Positions 41,727-53,784 of a stretch of 64,000 nt of DNA are shown in pieces (positions within the stretch are counted from its first letter, which is position 1; every line of letters begins with the position of its first letter). The notes beneath the pieces are model-generated. The model made no database searches and was not told the origin of the DNA. It saw only the letters and a list, made by a program, of their open reading frames with translations. The translations under genes were made by a program, and so were the position numbers. Origin of the DNA: Bacillus sp. FJAT-49736 (GTDB lineage Bacteria; Bacillota; Bacilli; Bacillales; Bacillaceae_C); the NCBI RefSeq assembly GCF_018343615.1, contig NZ_JAGYPI010000006.1, positions 1,588 through 65,587 on the forward strand, written 5' to 3'.

Positions 41727-44700
41727 TTACTGCTCTACTAACACGCTTTCTTCGTCTTCCACAATTTGTGGAGTTGCTTTCCGATAACGCTGCATGCCAG
41801 TTCCGGCTGGGACTAACTTACCGATAATAACATTTTCTTTTAATCCAAGTAACTCATCACGTTTACCTTTGATTGCTGCATCGGTTAACACACGAGTTGT
41901 TTCTTGGAAAGATGCTGCAGATAAGAAGGAATCTGTTTCAAGGGAAGCTTTCGTGATACCCAATAATACAGGTCTACCTGTAGCAGGCATTTTTCCTTCA
42001 ATTAACGCTTGTTCATTAGCATCTGTAAATTGATGAATATCGAGTAATGAGCCTGGTAATACGTCGGTATCACCTGCGTCCACAACTCGTATTTTTCGAA
42101 GCATTTGTCTTACCATAACCTCAATATGCTTATCGCCAATTTCCACACCTTGCATACGATAAACCTTTTGTACTTCACGCAGTAAATATTCTTGTACAGA
42201 ATTTACATCGCGTACTTTCAACAATTCTTTTGGATCTATAGAGCCCTCTGTTAATTCCTGACCACGTTCAACTCTTGAATTAACCGCAACTTTTAAACGT
42301 GATGTATAAGGAGCACTATATGTTTTTGTTTCAACGTCTCCCTGAACAGAGATTTCGTGTTGACGGTCTCTACCTTCATTAATAGCAACAACAACACCAT
42401 CAATTTCAGAAATAGTTGATACCCCTTTTGGATTACGCGCTTCGAATAGCTCTTGAATACGCGGTAAACCTTGTGTGATATCGTCACCCGCAACCCCACC
42501 GGTGTGGAATGTACGCATTGTTAACTGTGTACCTGGCTCACCAATTGATTGAGCGGCGATGATACCAACTGCTTCACCAACCTCAACTTCCTGGCCAGTA
42601 GCTAGATTTCGACCATAACATTTTTTACATACGCCATGGCGAGTATTACATGTAAAGGCAGAACGAATCCATACACTTTCAATACCTGTATTAACAATCT
42701 CCTTAGCCAGATCTTCGGTAATTAGACCATTTTCAGGTACTAATACTTCACTGGTTTCAGGATGCTTTATCGCTTTTCTAGCGTATCTTCCGATTAAACG
42801 CTCTTCTAAGCTTTCAATTACCTCTGTTCCTTCTCTTAAAGCACCAACAAGTAGTCCGCGATCAGTGCCACAGTCGTCTTCACGAACTATGACATCTTGC
42901 GCAACGTCTACTAATCGACGTGTTAAGTATCCAGAATCGGCGGTCTTCAAGGCTGTATCAGCAAGACCTTTCCGTGCACCGTGCGTGGAGATAAAGTATT
43001 CCAACACTGTTAACCCTTCACGGAAAGATGACTTAATCGGCAACTCAATGATTCTACCAGCCGGGTTCGCCATCAAACCGCGCATACCAGCAAGCTGTGT
43101 AAAGTTAGATGCATTACCACGGGCACCAGAATCACTCATCATGAATATCGGGTTGCGCGGATCTAATGATTCCATTAGTTTCCCTTGAATTGTGTCCTTC
43201 GCAGCAGACCAGATAGAGATAACACGATCATATCGTTCATCTTCCGTAATCAAACCTCTTCTAAATTGTTTCATTACGTTATCTACTTTAGCCTGTGCTT
43301 CCGCAAGAATATGTTCCTTTTCACCCAATACAACGATATCAGCTACACCGACAGTAATACCTGCCTTAGTTGAATACTTAAAGCCTAGATCCTTCATGCG
43401 GTCAAGCATTTTGGATGTTTCGGTAATTTGGAATCTTTTAAATACCTCAGCAATAATATTCCCTAAGAATTTTTTAATAAATGGTTTTATAATCGGTTGA
43501 TTTTTAATAAATTCTTTGACGTCAACATTCGTATCAACAAAATATTTTTCTGGAGTTTTTTCTTCCAAATTGGTTTTTGTTGGTTCATTAATATACGGGA
43601 ATGATTCCGGCAGAATTTCATTAAAAATCAATTTACCAACCGTTGTAATTAGCAGTTTTTTACGCTGTTCTTCTGTAAAGGTCTGGTTATTAACCGTTCC
43701 GGCATGGACTGCAATTCTTGTATGAAGATGAACATAACCATTTTGGTATGCAAGAAGAGCTTCATTAATATCATTAAAGATAGTACCTTCTCCTACTGCA
43801 TCTTCACGTTCTAATGTTAGATAATAATTACCCAAAACCATATCCTGAGATGGAGTAACAACCGGTTTACCATCCTTTGGATTTAAAATGTTTTGTGCAG
43901 CCAACATTAACAAACGCGCTTCCGCTTGAGCTTCCGCAGATAACGGAACGTGAACGGCCATTTGATCCCCGTCGAAGTCGGCGTTATATGCCGTACATAC
44001 TAGAGGGTGAAGACGAATGGCTCTACCTTCCACCAAAGTAGGCTCAAATGCTTGAATACCTAATCTATGCAAAGTTGGGGCACGGTTTAGAAGAACTGGA
44101 TGTTCCTTAATAACTTCTTCTAATACATCCCAAACTTCAGGGGAAAGTCTTTCAATTTTTCTTTTTGCACTTTTAATATTATGTGCTAATCCTTTTTCAA
44201 CAAGTTCTTTCATAACAAATGGCTTGAATAACTCAATAGCCATTTCCTTTGGAAGTCCACATTGATACATTTTTAGATTTGGACCAACGACAATAACGGA
44301 ACGACCGGAATAATCTACACGTTTTCCAAGTAGATTTTGACGGAATCGACCTTGCTTTCCTTTCAACATATGAGAAAGTGATTTAAGCGGACGATTTCCT
44401 GGTCCAGTTACCGGCCTACCACGGCGTCCATTATCTATAAGTGCATCTACCGCCTCTTGAAGCATCCGTTTTTCATTTTGAACGATGATGCTAGGGGCAC
44501 CAAGATCCAATAAACGTTTAAGACGATTGTTACGATTGATCACTCGACGATATAAATCATTTAAATCAGATGTAGCAAAACGGCCACCCTCAAGCTGAAC
44601 CATTGGTCTGAGTTCTGGAGGAATGACTGGAAGAACATCTAGAATCATCCAGTCTGGTGAATTTCCTGAATGACGGAACGCTTCTAAAACTTCCAAACGC

Positions 44701-45323
44701 TTAATCGCACGAGTACGACGCTGCCCTTGTGCAGTCTTCAGTTCTTCTTTTAACTGGTCCACTTCTTTATTCACATCAATGTCCTGAAGAAGTTTTTTAA
44801 TCGCTTCTGCACCCATTGCGGCATGGAATTTATTTCCGTACTTTTCGCGATATGCACGGTATTCCTTTTCGGAAAGAAGCTGTTTCTTTTCTAATGCCGT
44901 ATCACCTGTTTCTGTCACTACATAAGAAGCAAAGTAAATTACTTCTTCCAAAGCACGCGGTGACATATCAAGTACAAGGCCCATTCTGCTCGGAATTCCT
45001 TTAAAGTACCAAATATGCGAAACAGGTGCAGCGAGTTCAATATGTCCCATACGTTCACGTCGAACTTTTGCTCTTGTTACTTCAACACCACAACGATCAC
45101 ATACTACACCTTTATATCTTACACGCTTATATTTACCACAATGACATTCCCAGTCCTTTTGAGGGCCAAAAATCCGCTCACAAAATAAACCGTCTTTTTC
45201 AGGTTTAAGTGTACGGTAATTAATAGTTTCTGGTTTTTTTACTTCTCCGTAAGACCATGAACGAATTTTGTCTGGTGAAGCAAGACCAATTTTCATATAC
45301 TCAAAATTGTTTACATCTATCAA
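41727..45323 (-). CDS. rpoC: DNA-directed RNA polymerase subunit beta'
   Basis: A 1198-residue beta' subunit. The zinc-binding cysteines C-H-C ... C-x2-C (near residues 60-78), the catalytic N-A-D-F-D-G-D-Q-M motif and the second zinc site ([18 protein letters not shown]) are present. It is typical Firmicute size. It follows rpoB by 112 bases, with a hairpin between them. Confidence 0.98.
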   Translation of the reverse strand: MIDVNNFEYMKIGLASPDKIRSWSYGEVKKPETINYRTLKPEKDGLFCERIFGPQKDWECHCGKYKRVRYKGVVCDRCGVEVTRAKVRRERMGHIELAAPVSHIWYFKGIPSRMGLVLDMSPRALEEVIYFASYVVTETGDTALEKKQLLSEKEYRAYREKYGNKFHAAMGAEAIKKLLQDIDVNKEVDQLKEELKTAQGQRRTRAIKRLEVLEAFRHSGNSPDWMILDVLPVIPPELRPMVQLEGGRFATSDLNDLYRRVINRNNRLKRLLDLGAPSIIVQNEKRMLQEAVDALIDNGRRGRPVTGPGNRPLKSLSHMLKGKQGRFRQNLLGKRVDYSGRSVIVVGPNLKMYQCGLPKEMAIELFKPFVMKELVEKGLAHNIKSAKRKIERLSPEVWDVLEEVIKEHPVLLNRAPTLHRLGIQAFEPTLVEGRAIRLHPLVCTAYNADFDGDQMAVHVPLSAEAQAEARLLMLAAQNILNPKDGKPVVTPSQDMVLGNYYLTLEREDAVGEGTIFNDINEALLAYQNGYVHLHTRIAVHAGTVNNQTFTEEQRKKLLITTVGKLIFNEILPESFPYINEPTKTNLEEKTPEKYFVDTNVDVKEFIKNQPIIKPFIKKFLGNIIAEVFKRFQITETSKMLDRMKDLGFKYSTKAGITVGVADIVVLGEKEHILAEAQAKVDNVMKQFRRGLITEDERYDRVISIWSAAKDTIQGKLMESLDPRNPIFMMSDSGARGNASNFTQLAGMRGLMANPAGRIIELPIKSSFREGLTVLEYFISTHGARKGLADTALKTADSGYLTRRLVDVAQDVIVREDDCGTDRGLLVGALREGTEVIESLEERLIGRYARKAIKHPETSEVLVPENGLITEDLAKEIVNTGIESVWIRSAFTCNTRHGVCKKCYGRNLATGQEVEVGEAVGIIAAQSIGEPGTQLTMRTFHTGGVAGDDITQGLPRIQELFEARNPKGVSTISEIDGVVVAINEGRDRQHEISVQGDVETKTYSAPYTSRLKVAVNSRVERGQELTEGSIDPKELLKVRDVNSVQEYLLREVQKVYRMQGVEIGDKHIEVMVRQMLRKIRVVDAGDTDVLPGSLLDIHQFTDANEQALIEGKMPATGRPVLLGITKASLETDSFLSAASFQETTRVLTDAAIKGKRDELLGLKENVIIGKLVPAGTGMQRYRKATPQIVEDEESVLVEQ

Positions 45324-45370
45324 GGGGTCTACCTCCCTTTTAGTCTATAGGTTCTACCCTTAAATAAAGG

Positions 45371-45413
45371 CCAGAAATCAGAAATCTCGCATCTATCGGA
45401 TGCTGATTTCTGG
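45371..45413 (-). other. hairpin between rpoB and rpoC
   Basis: CCAGAAATCAG (45371-45381) pairs with CTGATTTCTGG (45403-45413), with a smaller GCAT/ATGC stem inside. There is no strong T-run. It is probably a processing or expression-ratio element. Confidence 0.6.
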
Positions 45414-45435
45414 TTTCCAGCTATTTGGCCATTTC

Positions 45436-48400
45436 TTACTCTTTTGATGCGACGATTTCAATTTCTTCTTCTTTTGATTCAGGGGCGATGTTTAGAGTAT
45501 CTGCTTGGTTAGCATCATCTTCGTCCTCTAAATCACGCATTTCGATTTCTTCGTCATCACTTGATAGAATTTTTACATCCAAGCCTAAACTTTGTAGTTC
45601 TTTAATGAGTACTTTAAACGATTCTGGTACACCTGGTTCAGGTACGTTTTCACCCTTCACGATGGCTTCGTACGTTTTAACACGTCCCACCACGTCATCC
45701 GATTTAACTGTCAGAATTTCTTGAAGAGTATATGCTGCACCATATGCTTCGAGTGCCCATACCTCCATCTCACCAAAACGCTGTCCACCAAATTGCGCTT
45801 TACCGCCAAGTGGTTGCTGTGTTACTAGCGAGTATGGTCCTGTTGAACGAGCATGAAGCTTATCATCAACCATGTGGGCCAATTTAATCATATACATAAT
45901 ACCAACGGATACACGGTTATCAAAAGGTTCTCCAGTTCGACCGTCATAAAGAACTGTTTTAGCATCATTTGCCATTCCAGCTTCTTCAATCGTATCCCAA
46001 ACATCTTCTTCGGTTGCTCCATCAAATACTGGTGTAGCAACATGGATACCTAATGTTCTAGCAGCCATACCAAGGTGAAGCTCAAGCACCTGCCCGATGT
46101 TCATACGTGATGGTACGCCCAGTGGATTTAACATAATATCGACTGGTGTTCCGTCTGGTAAGAACGGCATATCTTCTTCAGGAAGAATTCTAGAGATAAC
46201 CCCTTTATTACCATGGCGGCCCGCCATTTTATCCCCTTGGTGAATTTTACGTTTTTGAACAATATATACACGAACTAGTTGATTTACACCTGGAGGTAAT
46301 TCATCCCCATCTTCACGATTGAAGACTTTAACATCAAGGACAATTCCTCCACCTCCGTGTGGTACACGTAGAGATGTGTCACGTACCTCGCGAGCTTTTT
46401 CTCCAAAGATTGCGTGTAATAGACGTTCCTCTGCAGTAAGTTCTGTTACACCTTTTGGGGTAACCTTACCGACAAGCAGGTCGCCATCTTTTACTTCCGC
46501 CCCAACTCGAATAATTCCACGTTCATCTAAATTGCGGAGAGCATCTTCCCCAACGTTTGGAATGTCACGCGTCATTTCTTCAGGTCCAAGCTTCGTATCA
46601 CGAGCCTCAGATTCATATTCTTCGATATGAATAGATGTATACACATCATCTTTTACAAGTCTTTCGCTCATGATGATCGCATCTTCGTAGTTATAACCGT
46701 CCCAAGTCATGAAGGCAACTAGTACGTTTCTTCCTAATGCTAATTCAGCTTTTTCCATTGAAGGTCCGTCTCCAAGTACCTCACCCTTTGTAACACGGTC
46801 ACCAATCTTTACAATTGGACGTTGGTTATAGCATGTTCCTTGGTTAGAACGAATAAATTTTTGTAGCTTATATTTATCCAGATCACCTTTAACTTCTTGA
46901 CCATCAATCTCTTTCACACGACGTACCCAGATAGAACGTGCCTCAACATGCTCAACAATACCATCATGCTTACAAATGACAGCAGCACCAGAATCCTTAG
47001 CAGAAACATACTCCATACCAGTACCAACAATCGGAGCTTCTGGCTGCATTAGCGGAACAGCTTGACGCTGCATGTTCGCACCCATTAGCGCACGGTTGGA
47101 GTCATCGTTTTCCAAGAACGGAATACATGCTGTCGCGGCTGAAACTACCTGTTTCGGAGAAACATCCATGTAATCAACACGATCACGTTTAACCGCAGTG
47201 TTTTCCCCTCTAAAACGAGAAATAACTTCTTCGTCGATAAAAGAACCATCATCGGAAACTCTTGCATTCGCTTGGGCAACTACATAATTATCCTCTTCAT
47301 CGGCAGTTAAATAATCGATATGATCTGTTAACTTGCCTGTCTCCGGATCAACACGTCGATAAGGCGTTTCGATAAAACCAAATCGATTTACCTTCGCAAA
47401 CGTAGACAAAGAGTTAATCAAACCGATGTTCGGACCTTCAGGTGTTTCAATCGGACACATACGACCATAATGCGAATAGTGTACGTCACGGACTTCCATC
47501 CCTGCACGTTCACGAGTTAAGCCACCAGGTCCCAATGCTGAAAGTCTTCGCTTGTGCGTTAACTCTGCAAGAGGATTCGTTTGATCCATGAATTGAGATA
47601 ATTGGGAGCTTCCAAAAAACTCCTTAATCGCAGCAATAACCGGACGGATATTAATTAATTGCTGTGGTGTAATTGTATTTATATCTTGAATAGACATTCT
47701 TTCACGTACTACACGTTCCATACGTGATAGACCGATGCGGAATTGATTTTGCAATAATTCTCCTACTGAACGTAAACGTCTATTTCCTAAATGATCGATA
47801 TCATCCGTATCGCCAACGCCATGAAGCAAATTAAAGAAGTAACTAATGGACGCGATTATATCTGCTGGAGTTATATTCTTAACCGCTTCTTCAACATTCG
47901 CATTGCCGATAACATTGATTACTTTTTCCCCATCATCTATTGGAGCATAAATCTTAATAGATTGAAGAACAATATCCTCTTCCACTACTCCTCCAACCTG
48001 GGAATACGCTTTAAAGCCAGTGCCATTCTCTAGATTCGGAAGGATTTTATCAAGTGTTCTACGATCTAGCAGGGTACCTTCTTCTGCAATAATTTCTCCA
48101 GTTTCAGGGTCAGCTAAGGTCTGAGCTAATTTTTGGCCGAATAAGCGATTCTTCAGATGAAGTTTTTTGTTAATCTTATATCGTCCAACATTCGCTAAAT
48201 CATAGCGTTTAGGATCAAAGAAACGAGAAACCAAGAGACTCTTTGCATTTTCTACAGTTGGAGGTTCTCCTGGACGGAGTCGCTCATAGATTTCTAAAAG
48301 TGCTTTCTCCGTGCTTTCGGTATTATCCTTTTCAAGCGTATTTCGCAAATACTCATTATCGCCTAATAAGTCGATAATTTCTTGATCAGAACCAAATCCG

Positions 48401-48999
48401 AGTGAACGCAAAAGAACGGTAACAGGCAATTTTCTAGTACGATCGATACGAACATACACAACATCTTTCGCATCAGTTTCATACTCCAGCCAAGCTCCAC
48501 GATTAGGAATTACTGTTGCAGTGAAACCTTGCTTACCGTTTTTGTCCATTTTCCCACTGAAATACACGCTTGGTGAACGAACAAGCTGTGAAACAATAAC
48601 ACGTTCTGCTCCATTTATAATAAATGTCCCAGTTTCTGTCATTAACGGGAAGTCACCCATAAACACATCTTGATCTTTTACTTCACCAGTTTCCTTATTG
48701 ACTAGACGTACTTTGACACGAAGAGAAGCGGAATATGTAACATCACGCTCTTTTGATTCATCGACAGAGTACTTTGGATCACCGAGACTGTAATCAATAA
48801 ATTCTAAAGAGAGATTCCCGGCAAAATCTTCAATTGGTGAAATGTCTTGGAACATTTCCCTCAAACCCTCATCCAAAAACCACTTATAAGATGCGGTTTG
48901 TATTTCAATAAGATTTGGTAATTCTAGAACTTCACTAATGCGCGCGAAACTCCTACGCTTTCGGTGACGTCCATACTGAACTAGTTGACCTGTCAACTG
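45436..48999 (-). CDS. rpoB: DNA-directed RNA polymerase subunit beta
   Basis: 1187 residues. The TTG at 48999 gives M-T-G-Q-L-V-Q-Y-G, matching the B. subtilis start; GAGGGGTG precedes it. A GTG two codons earlier lies in the ribosome site. The rifampicin pocket reads [17 protein letters not shown] and [12 protein letters not shown], wild type at all the common resistance positions. The acidic C-terminal tail is typical of Bacillus. It has its own promoter inside the 3' end of the preceding methyltransferase gene. Confidence 0.98.
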   Translation of the reverse strand, partial: QLTGQLVQYGRHRKRRSFARISEVLELPNLIEIQTASYKWFLDEGLREMFQDISPIEDFAGNLSLEFIDYSLGDPKYSVDESKERDVTYSASLRVKVRLVNKETGEVKDQDVFMGDFPLMTETGTFIINGAERVIVSQLVRSPSVYFSGKMDKNGKQGFTATVIPNRGAWLEYETDAKDVVYVRIDRTRKLPVTVLLRSLGFGSDQEIIDLLGDNEYLRNTLEKDNTESTEKALLEIYERLRPGEPPTVENAKSLLVSRFFDPKRYDLANVGRYKINKKLHLKNRLFGQKLAQTLADPETGEIIAEEGTLLDRRTLDKILPNLENGTGFKAYSQVGGVVEEDIVLQSIKIYAPIDDGEKVINVIGNANVEEAVKNITPADIIASISYFFNLLHGVGDTDDIDHLGNRRLRSVGELLQNQFRIGLSRMERVVRERMSIQDINTITPQQLINIRPVIAAIKEFFGSSQLSQFMDQTNPLAELTHKRRLSALGPGGLTRERAGMEVRDVHYSHYGRMCPIETPEGPNIGLINSLSTFAKVNRFGFIETPYRRVDPETGKLTDHIDYLTADEEDNYVVAQANARVSDDGSFIDEEVISRFRGENTAVKRDRVDYMDVSPKQVVSAATACIPFLENDDSNRALMGANMQRQAVPLMQPEAPIVGTGMEYVSAKDSGAAVICKHDGIVEHVEARSIWVRRVKEIDGQEVKGDLDKYKLQKFIRSNQGTCYNQRPIVKIGDRVTKGEVLGDGPSMEKAELALGRNVLVAFMTWDGYNYEDAIIMSERLVKDDVYTSIHIEEYESEARDTKLGPEEMTRDIPNVGEDALRNLDERGIIRVGAEVKDGDLLVGKVTPKGVTELTAEERLLHAIFGEKAREVRDTSLRVPHGGGGIVLDVKVFNREDGDELPPGVNQLVRVYIVQKRKIHQGDKMAGRHGNKGVISRILPEEDMPFLPDGTPVDIMLNPLGVPSRMNIGQVLELHLGMAARTLGIHVATPVFDGATEEDVWDTIEEAGMANDAKTVLYDGRTGEPFDNRVSVGIMYMIKLAHMVDDKLHARSTGPYSLVTQQPLGGKAQFGGQRFGEMEVWALEAYGAAYTLQEILTVKSDDVVGRVKTYEAIVKGENVPEPGVPESFKVLIKELQSLGLDVKILSSDDEEIEMRDLEDEDDANQADTLNIAPESKEEEIEIVASKE

Positions 49000-49222
49000 A
49001 TTCACCCCTCAAATCATGCGTTTTGGTTGGCATCTATTAAAGTCTTATGATAGGTCAACCACCCTGCCATAAGACAAAAAGAAAAAGGGTTTTTCAATTA
49101 AAAACCGCAATTTTCACATGACGAACTATTATTTTATAAGTATTTTCCATAACTTCCATAAATTATACTTGACATTTTGAATTTATGAGAGGTTAAGAAA
49201 AATATGATATTGGCATTTTATA

Positions 49223-49251
49223 ATATTATCATAGCCCCGTATTCAAGTCAA
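49223..49251 (-). promoter_or_regulatory. sigma-A promoter of rpoB-rpoC
   Basis: Minus strand TTGACT (49246-49251), a 17-base spacer and TAATAT (49223-49228). It overlaps the last bases of the upstream methyltransferase gene and leaves a ~220-base leader to rpoB. Confidence 0.65.
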
Positions 49252-49850
49252 CATTTTTCCGCCTTAAAAATATAATAACCTTTATCCTTACATACCACTT
49301 CTACTTCGCCAAAAATTTCCTCTAACTTATTCTTAGCCGAAGGAGCACCTTGTTTTTTCTGTATAACCACCCAAAGCTCACCATCGGTTCTTAGGTATTC
49401 GAAGCTTCTTGTTAGTATATCATGAACAACTTCTTTTCCCGCACGAATAGGTGGGTTTGTAACAATGGCGGAAAAATTTCTATCCGACACATTCTCAAAA
49501 CGGTCACTTTCGTATATTTTCACATTGGAGATATGATTCAGAGCGGCATTTTCCTTTGCGAGCTCAATAGCTCTTTGATTGACATCAACCATATGTACTA
49601 TGCTCTTAGGCAGCACACTTGCAATCGATAACCCGATCGGTCCATAACCACACCCAACATCAAGAACAGGTCCTTCCACCTTCGGGAGTTCAAAGCTCTC
49701 AATTAATAACCTTGAACCAAAATCAACCTCACTCTTAGAGAAAACCCCTTGGTCTGTTTTAAATTGAAAGGACTTACCCATAAGCGTGTAATTCCAGTAT
49801 ACCGGCTTACTTTCAATTTTAGGATTTTTGGAATAGTAATGTTCGGTCAC
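49248..49850 (-). CDS. ybxB: class I SAM-dependent methyltransferase (YbxB/RsmC-like)
   Basis: A 200-residue class I methyltransferase. The SAM-binding motif is VLDVGCGYGPIG (about 62-73) and the catalytic N-P-P motif is VTNPPIRAGK (about 130-139), typical of RsmC-type enzymes that methylate guanine in 16S rRNA. This fits the ribosomal neighbourhood. It is about 200 residues, as in B. subtilis YbxB, and lacks the N-terminal half of E. coli RsmC. It lies between rplL and rpoB. Confidence 0.88.
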   Translation of the reverse strand: MTEHYYSKNPKIESKPVYWNYTLMGKSFQFKTDQGVFSKSEVDFGSRLLIESFELPKVEGPVLDVGCGYGPIGLSIASVLPKSIVHMVDVNQRAIELAKENAALNHISNVKIYESDRFENVSDRNFSAIVTNPPIRAGKEVVHDILTRSFEYLRTDGELWVVIQKKQGAPSAKNKLEEIFGEVEVVCKDKGYYIFKAEKC

Positions 49851-49887
49851 CTACACACATCCTTTCCCTATTCTTTTAAAGAATAGA

Positions 49888-49920
49888 CAAAAAAAGCCCG
49901 CTTTAAACAGCGAGCTTTTT
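49888..49920 (-). terminator. terminator of rplJ-rplL
   Basis: On the minus strand AAAAAGCTCGC pairs with GCGGGCTTTTTTT around a TGTTTAAA loop. It lies 14 bases after the rplL stop. Confidence 0.85.
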
Positions 49921-49933
49921 CAGGTCTAGATGA

Positions 49934-50299
49934 TTACTTAACTTCAACGCTAGCTCCAACTTCATCAAGTTTAGCTTTGATTTCTTCAGCTTCTTCTTTA
50001 GATACGCCTTCTTTAAGAGCTTTCGGAGCGTTATCAACAACTTCTTTCGCTTCTTTAAGGCCAAGACCTGTAAGTTCACGAACAACTTTAATAACTTTGA
50101 TTTTTTGATCTCCTGCATTAGCAAGAATTACATCAAATTCAGTTTTTTCTTCAGCAGCGCCACCAGCAGCAGCTCCACCAACAACCGCAACAGGAGCAGC
50201 AGCTGTTACACCAAATTCTTCTTCAATAGCTTTTACAAGATCATTTAATTCAAGAACTGTCATACCTTTGACAGCTTCAATGATTTGTTCTTTAGTCAT
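49934..50299 (-). CDS. rplL: 50S ribosomal protein L7/L12
   Basis: A 121-residue L12 with the helical N-domain (about 1-35), the Ala/Gly hinge (about 36-52) and the globular C-domain with [30 protein letters not shown]. It forms the stalk that recruits translation GTPases. It follows rplJ by 67 bases. Confidence 0.97.
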   Translation of the reverse strand: MTKEQIIEAVKGMTVLELNDLVKAIEEEFGVTAAAPVAVVGGAAAGGAAEEKTEFDVILANAGDQKIKVIKVVRELTGLGLKEAKEVVDNAPKALKEGVSKEEAEEIKAKLDEVGASVEVK

Positions 50300-50366
50300 T
50301 TTTATATCCTCCTAATAAGTTTCATTATAGTTTAAATAATATAATTCAGTTCTAGCTTTCGCTATA

Positions 50367-50867
50367 TTAAGCGCCTTGTTCTTCCTTTTGATCAGCAACT
50401 GCCTTAGTAGCAAGAGCAAAGTTGCGGATTGGAGCTTGAAGTACGCTAAGCAACATAGAAAGTAAGCCTTCGCGAGACGGAAGTTCAGCAAGAGCTTTAA
50501 TTTCCTCAACTGTTGCAGTGTTTCCTTCGATAACACCTGCTTTGATTTCAAGAGCTTCGTGTTTTTTCGCGAAATCATTTAAAATCTTCGCTGGAGCTAC
50601 AACATCTTCAGTACTGAATGCGATCGCGTTCGGACCTACTAATGCTTCGTTAAGACCTGTGATTTCTGCTGCTTCTGCAGCACGACGAGATAGTGAGTTT
50701 TTGTAAACTTTAAATTCAATGCCAGCTTCCCGTAGTTGTTTACGAAGTTCTGTTACTTCTGCAACATTTAAACCACGGTAATCTACAACAACCGTAGAAA
50801 CACTAGCTTTGAATTTTTCAGCAATCTCTTGTACAACTACTTTCTTTTGTTCGATTGCGTTGCTCAT
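50367..50867 (-). CDS. rplJ: 50S ribosomal protein L10
   Basis: A 166-residue L10 starting [19 protein letters not shown] at 50867, with AGGAGG upstream; a longer reading would use 12 non-conserved residues in the leader. Its C-terminal helices anchor L12 dimers. It and L12 are controlled by the upstream leader, whose L10-type fold and attenuator are listed separately. Confidence 0.97.
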   Translation of the reverse strand: MSNAIEQKKVVVQEIAEKFKASVSTVVVDYRGLNVAEVTELRKQLREAGIEFKVYKNSLSRRAAEAAEITGLNEALVGPNAIAFSTEDVVAPAKILNDFAKKHEALEIKAGVIEGNTATVEEIKALAELPSREGLLSMLLSVLQAPIRNFALATKAVADQKEEQGA

Positions 50868-50917
50868 CTTTACACCTCCTATAGATTTACTAGATGAACA
50901 CATTTATACCGCAAAAT

Positions 50918-51045
50918 AAAACCCCCAGATCTATTAAGACATGGAGGTTTTATGCATATAGCCATTAAAAGACTATATAAATATATCGCATTACCTCGGC
51001 AGGAAATTAAGCTACTAATGAGCACCTGCTGTCTTTGGTACAAAT
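50918..51045 (-). promoter_or_regulatory. L10 leader with attenuator
   Basis: The minus strand reads ACCAAAGACAGCAGGTGC ... CTTAAT ... CCTGCCGAGGT, the conserved L10 leader core. It is followed by a hairpin AAAACCTCC/GGGGGTTTT (50918-50951) with a T-rich tail that can act as a terminator. Excess L10-L12 is thought to bind such leaders and cut rplJL expression. Confidence 0.85.
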
Positions 51046-51070
51046 GTTATTCTATTTAACAACGTATTAA

Positions 51071-51099
51071 ATATTAACAGACATTTGGAAGTAAGTCAA
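51071..51099 (-). promoter_or_regulatory. sigma-A promoter of rplJ-rplL
   Basis: Minus strand TTGACT (51094-51099), a 17-base spacer and TAATAT (51071-51076), immediately after the rplA stop. Confidence 0.7.
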
Positions 51100-51101
51100 T
51101 A

Positions 51102-51800
51102 TTATTTTACGTTAAAAGAAGAAGGGTCAACTTTTACGCCAGGTCCCATAGTTGAAGTAATAGAAACACTCTTCATATAAGTACCTTTTGCAGCAGCTGG
51201 CTTAGCTTTTACTAACGTTTCAAAGATTGTTGCAAAGTTTTCAGCCAACTTATCTGTATCAAAAGAAACCTTTCCTACAGGAACATGGATAATACCGGCT
51301 CTATCTAAACGGTATTCAACCTTACCAGCTTTAATTTCGTTGATTGCTTTCGTCACGTCAAATGTAACTGTACCAGTTTTAGGGTTTGGCATTAAACCTT
51401 TAGGTCCAAGCACACGACCTAATTTACCAACTTCGCCCATCATATCTGGTGTAGCAACGATTACATCAAACTCAAACCAACCTTGGTTGATTTTGTTGAT
51501 ATAGTCAGCATCGCCAACATAATCAGCACCTGCTGCTTCCGCTTCTTTCGCTTTTTCACCCTTCGCGAATACTAATACGCGTTGAGTTTTACCTGTACCA
51601 TTTGGAAGTACGACAGCACCACGAATTTGTTGGTCCGCTTTCTTAGGATCAACTCCAAGACGGAAAGCAACTTCAACTGTTGCATCAAACTTTGTATAAC
51701 TTGACTTTTTCACAAGTTCAACCGCTTCATTTACTGCATAAAACTTTGAACGGTCAACTAGTTTAAAAGCTTCAACATACTTTTTACCTTTTTTAGCCAT
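51102..51800 (-). CDS. rplA: 50S ribosomal protein L1
   Basis: A 232-residue L1 starting [13 protein letters not shown] at 51800, the family length; the in-frame extension upstream crosses the intergenic hairpin and is not conserved. GAGGAGG precedes the ATG. L1 forms the mobile stalk at the E site and represses its own operon in E. coli. It follows rplK by 120 bases. Confidence 0.97.
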   Translation of the reverse strand: MAKKGKKYVEAFKLVDRSKFYAVNEAVELVKKSSYTKFDATVEVAFRLGVDPKKADQQIRGAVVLPNGTGKTQRVLVFAKGEKAKEAEAAGADYVGDADYINKINQGWFEFDVIVATPDMMGEVGKLGRVLGPKGLMPNPKTGTVTFDVTKAINEIKAGKVEYRLDRAGIIHVPVGKVSFDTDKLAENFATIFETLVKAKPAAAKGTYMKSVSITSTMGPGVKVDPSSFNVK

Positions 51801-51853
51801 TCTATTTTTCCTCCTCGAATGTGGTTTTAACGGAATAACCTCCCACGAATAAA

Positions 51854-51886
51854 GGTTGCGAGCGAAAAATTTTGCGCATCGCAACC
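51854..51886 (-). other. hairpin between rplK and rplA
   Basis: GGTTGCGA-GCG and GCG-CATCGCAACC pair around an AAAAATTTT loop. It lies in the rplA 5' region, where an L1 or processing signal could act. There is no T-run on the minus strand. Confidence 0.55.
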
Positions 51887-51920
51887 CCGTCGGACAAAAA
51901 AACCAATTGTTTCACATGGA

Positions 51921-52346
51921 TTAATCTTCGATTGTGATACCCATGCTGCGTGCAGTACCTTCAACCATACGCATTGCTGATTCAACACTAGCCGCATTTA
52001 AGTCAGGCATTTTAGTTTCAGCGATTTCACGTACCTTGTCACGCTTAACAGTTGCAACCTTTTTACGATTAGGCTCACCTGAACCTGACTCGATACCAGC
52101 TGCTTTTTTAAGTAAAACCGCAGCAGGTGGGGTTTTTGTAATGAATGTAAATGAACGGTCTTCAAATACCGTAATCTCTACAGGGATAATTAAGCCAGCT
52201 TGATCTGCTGTACGAGCGTTAAATTCCTTACAGAATCCCATGATATTTACACCGGCTTGACCTAGTGCAGGACCGACTGGTGGAGCTGGGTTCGCTTTTC
52301 CAGCAGGGATTTGTAGTTTTACAATTTTGATTACTTTTTTAGCCAC
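51921..52346 (-). CDS. rplK: 50S ribosomal protein L11
   Basis: A 141-residue L11. The GTG at 52346 is used: AAGGAGG lies upstream and V is followed by [22 protein letters not shown], the conserved N-terminus. The Pro-rich segment and the C-terminal [12 protein letters not shown] are normal. L11 supports the GTPase-associated centre and the thiopeptide site, and is needed for the stringent response. Confidence 0.97.
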   Translation of the reverse strand: MAKKVIKIVKLQIPAGKANPAPPVGPALGQAGVNIMGFCKEFNARTADQAGLIIPVEITVFEDRSFTFITKTPPAAVLLKKAAGIESGSGEPNRKKVATVKRDKVREIAETKMPDLNAASVESAMRMVEGTARSMGITIED

Positions 52347-52517
52347 GAGACACACCTCCTTAAGTCCGTGATGTGGTAATAGGGGTAGCCCCTCCCACTC
52401 ATCTTATGAAATCTTTATTTTATTAAAGATATATATTTGTTCAGTTTTCTCGTTGAGAATAAATACTGACCTAAAGAATATTACCATTTCTAAAAAAATA
52501 TTTCAAGTTGTTTAGGT

Positions 52518-53051
52518 TCATATTTTATCAATTTGTGTAAAAACAAGATCCACCGGTGTTTCACGTCCAAACATATTGACACTCACCTTAACACGACCCT
52601 TGTCGCGGTCAATATCTTCGATTTTACCAGTAAAATTCGCAAATGGTCCTTCTTTCACAGTAACAGTTTCACCAATTTCAAAATTAACATCTACACGTTT
52701 TTCTTCCATACCCATATGTTTCAAGATAACATTCACTTCTTCTGGTAAGAGTGGAGTTGGTTTCGATCCGGAACCTGCGGAACCAACAAACCCTGTAACT
52801 CCTGGAGTGTTGCGAACCACATACCAGGAATCATCAGTCATAATAAGCTCCACTAGCACATATCCAGGGAAAACTTTTCTTTTTACAACTTTTTTCTTCC
52901 CATTTTTCATATCTGTTTCTTCTTCTTCTGGAACAACTACCCTGAAAATCTTATCTTGCATTCCCATTGATTCAACACGTTTTTCTAAATTTGCTTTTAC
53001 TTTATTTTCATAACCTGAATACGTATGAACAACATACCAATTCTTTTCCAT
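52518..53051 (-). CDS. nusG: transcription termination/antitermination protein NusG
   Basis: A 177-residue NusG with the NGN domain (MEKNWYVVHTYSGYENKV..., about 1-110) and the C-terminal KOW domain (about 125-175, GETVTVKEGPFANFTGKI). It binds RNA polymerase and, in Bacillus, promotes pausing. It lies between secE and rplK. A terminator in the upstream gap suggests its own promoter there. Confidence 0.97.
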   Translation of the reverse strand: MEKNWYVVHTYSGYENKVKANLEKRVESMGMQDKIFRVVVPEEEETDMKNGKKKVVKRKVFPGYVLVELIMTDDSWYVVRNTPGVTGFVGSAGSGSKPTPLLPEEVNVILKHMGMEEKRVDVNFEIGETVTVKEGPFANFTGKIEDIDRDKGRVKVSVNMFGRETPVDLVFTQIDKI

Positions 53052-53120
53052 TAACGTAGGACCTTTGTCCGTCCCTCCCTAATATAATTAACTGTTTTGT
53101 TACAGCAAAATACTATTCTT

Positions 53121-53160
53121 TGTCTAGTGCAAGCGGCGTCAAGTTCAAGCAGCCATCGGC
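53121..53160. repeat. possible degenerate intergenic repeat
   Basis: TGTCTAGTGCAAGCGGCG (53121-53138) followed by GCAGCCATCGGCT resembles the GTCTAGCTCC-type intergenic repeat near 18152 and 21783, but with more changes. Confidence 0.3.
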
Positions 53161-53182
53161 TAGCAAATTTCTAATCCAAATG

Positions 53183-53201
53183 AAAAAACCCGTTAAACGG
53201 G
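53183..53201 (-). terminator. terminator between secE and nusG
   Basis: On the minus strand CCCG-TTTAA-CGGG is followed by TTTTTT. It is a short but typical intrinsic terminator after secE. Confidence 0.7.
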
Positions 53202-53287
53202 CTAAAAGGATCAAACAATGATTATTTTCCATTATACCATGGAAGATGGTAAGTTATTCAAGATAAACTTTTATTTTTTCTATTGAT

Positions 53288-53470
53288 TTAAAAACTAAGA
53301 ATCCATTTTACAAGATTAGATATTCCATAATCTACGATAACAAAAAATACAGTTAAAAAAACTACTGTGCCAATTACTGTTAACGTATAGTTTGTTAGCT
53401 CCTTGCGCTTAGGCCAGCTAACCTTTCTCATTTCAGAAGCAACATTACTAAAAAACTTTCCAATTGACAT
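53288..53470 (-). CDS. secE: preprotein translocase subunit SecE
   Basis: A 60-residue SecE with one C-terminal transmembrane segment (about 30-55) and the conserved amphipathic EMRKVSWPKRKEL (about 12-24). The ATG at 53470 has GGAGG eight bases upstream; earlier in-frame starts are not conserved. It stabilises SecY. Confidence 0.94.
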   Translation of the reverse strand: MSIGKFFSNVASEMRKVSWPKRKELTNYTLTVIGTVVFLTVFFVIVDYGISNLVKWILSF

Positions 53471-53507
53471 CCTTCGTACCTCCAAAAAAAACAAATATAA
53501 GGAATTG

Positions 53508-53651
53508 CTACTTTGTTTCACGATGAGTTGTATGGGCATTGCATTGCTTGCAAAACTTCTTAAGTTCTAGTCTTTCCACTTGTGATTTGTGGCTAGTTGT
53601 GTAATTACGGGTTCCGCATTTTTCACAAGCTAACACGATTTTTCCTTGCAT
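53508..53651 (-). CDS. rpmG: 50S ribosomal protein L33, zinc-binding type (47 aa)
   Basis: A 47-residue protein ([19 protein letters not shown]...) with zinc ligands C9-x2-C12 and C34-x2-C37. It is first of the rpmG-secE-nusG group, 38 bases before secE, as in Bacillus. An L33 paralog elsewhere is likely. It is short enough to be missed by length cut-offs. Confidence 0.94.
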   Translation of the reverse strand: MQGKIVLACEKCGTRNYTTSHKSQVERLELKKFCKQCNAHTTHRETK

Positions 53652-53784
53652 GATAACACCTGCAATCTATATAAATCCTATTTTCTATCAAAATTAAAAG
53701 AATTACGAAAAGTATATAATAAATATATCATTCTTTTTAAGAAATTAACATGTAAAATCTCCATTTGTCAATATAAGGATTGTG

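Noticed and set aside
45436-49005. Rifampicin- or streptomycin-resistance alleles in rpoB/rpsL
   Set aside because: The pocket residues in rpoB and the key lysines of S12 read as wild type.
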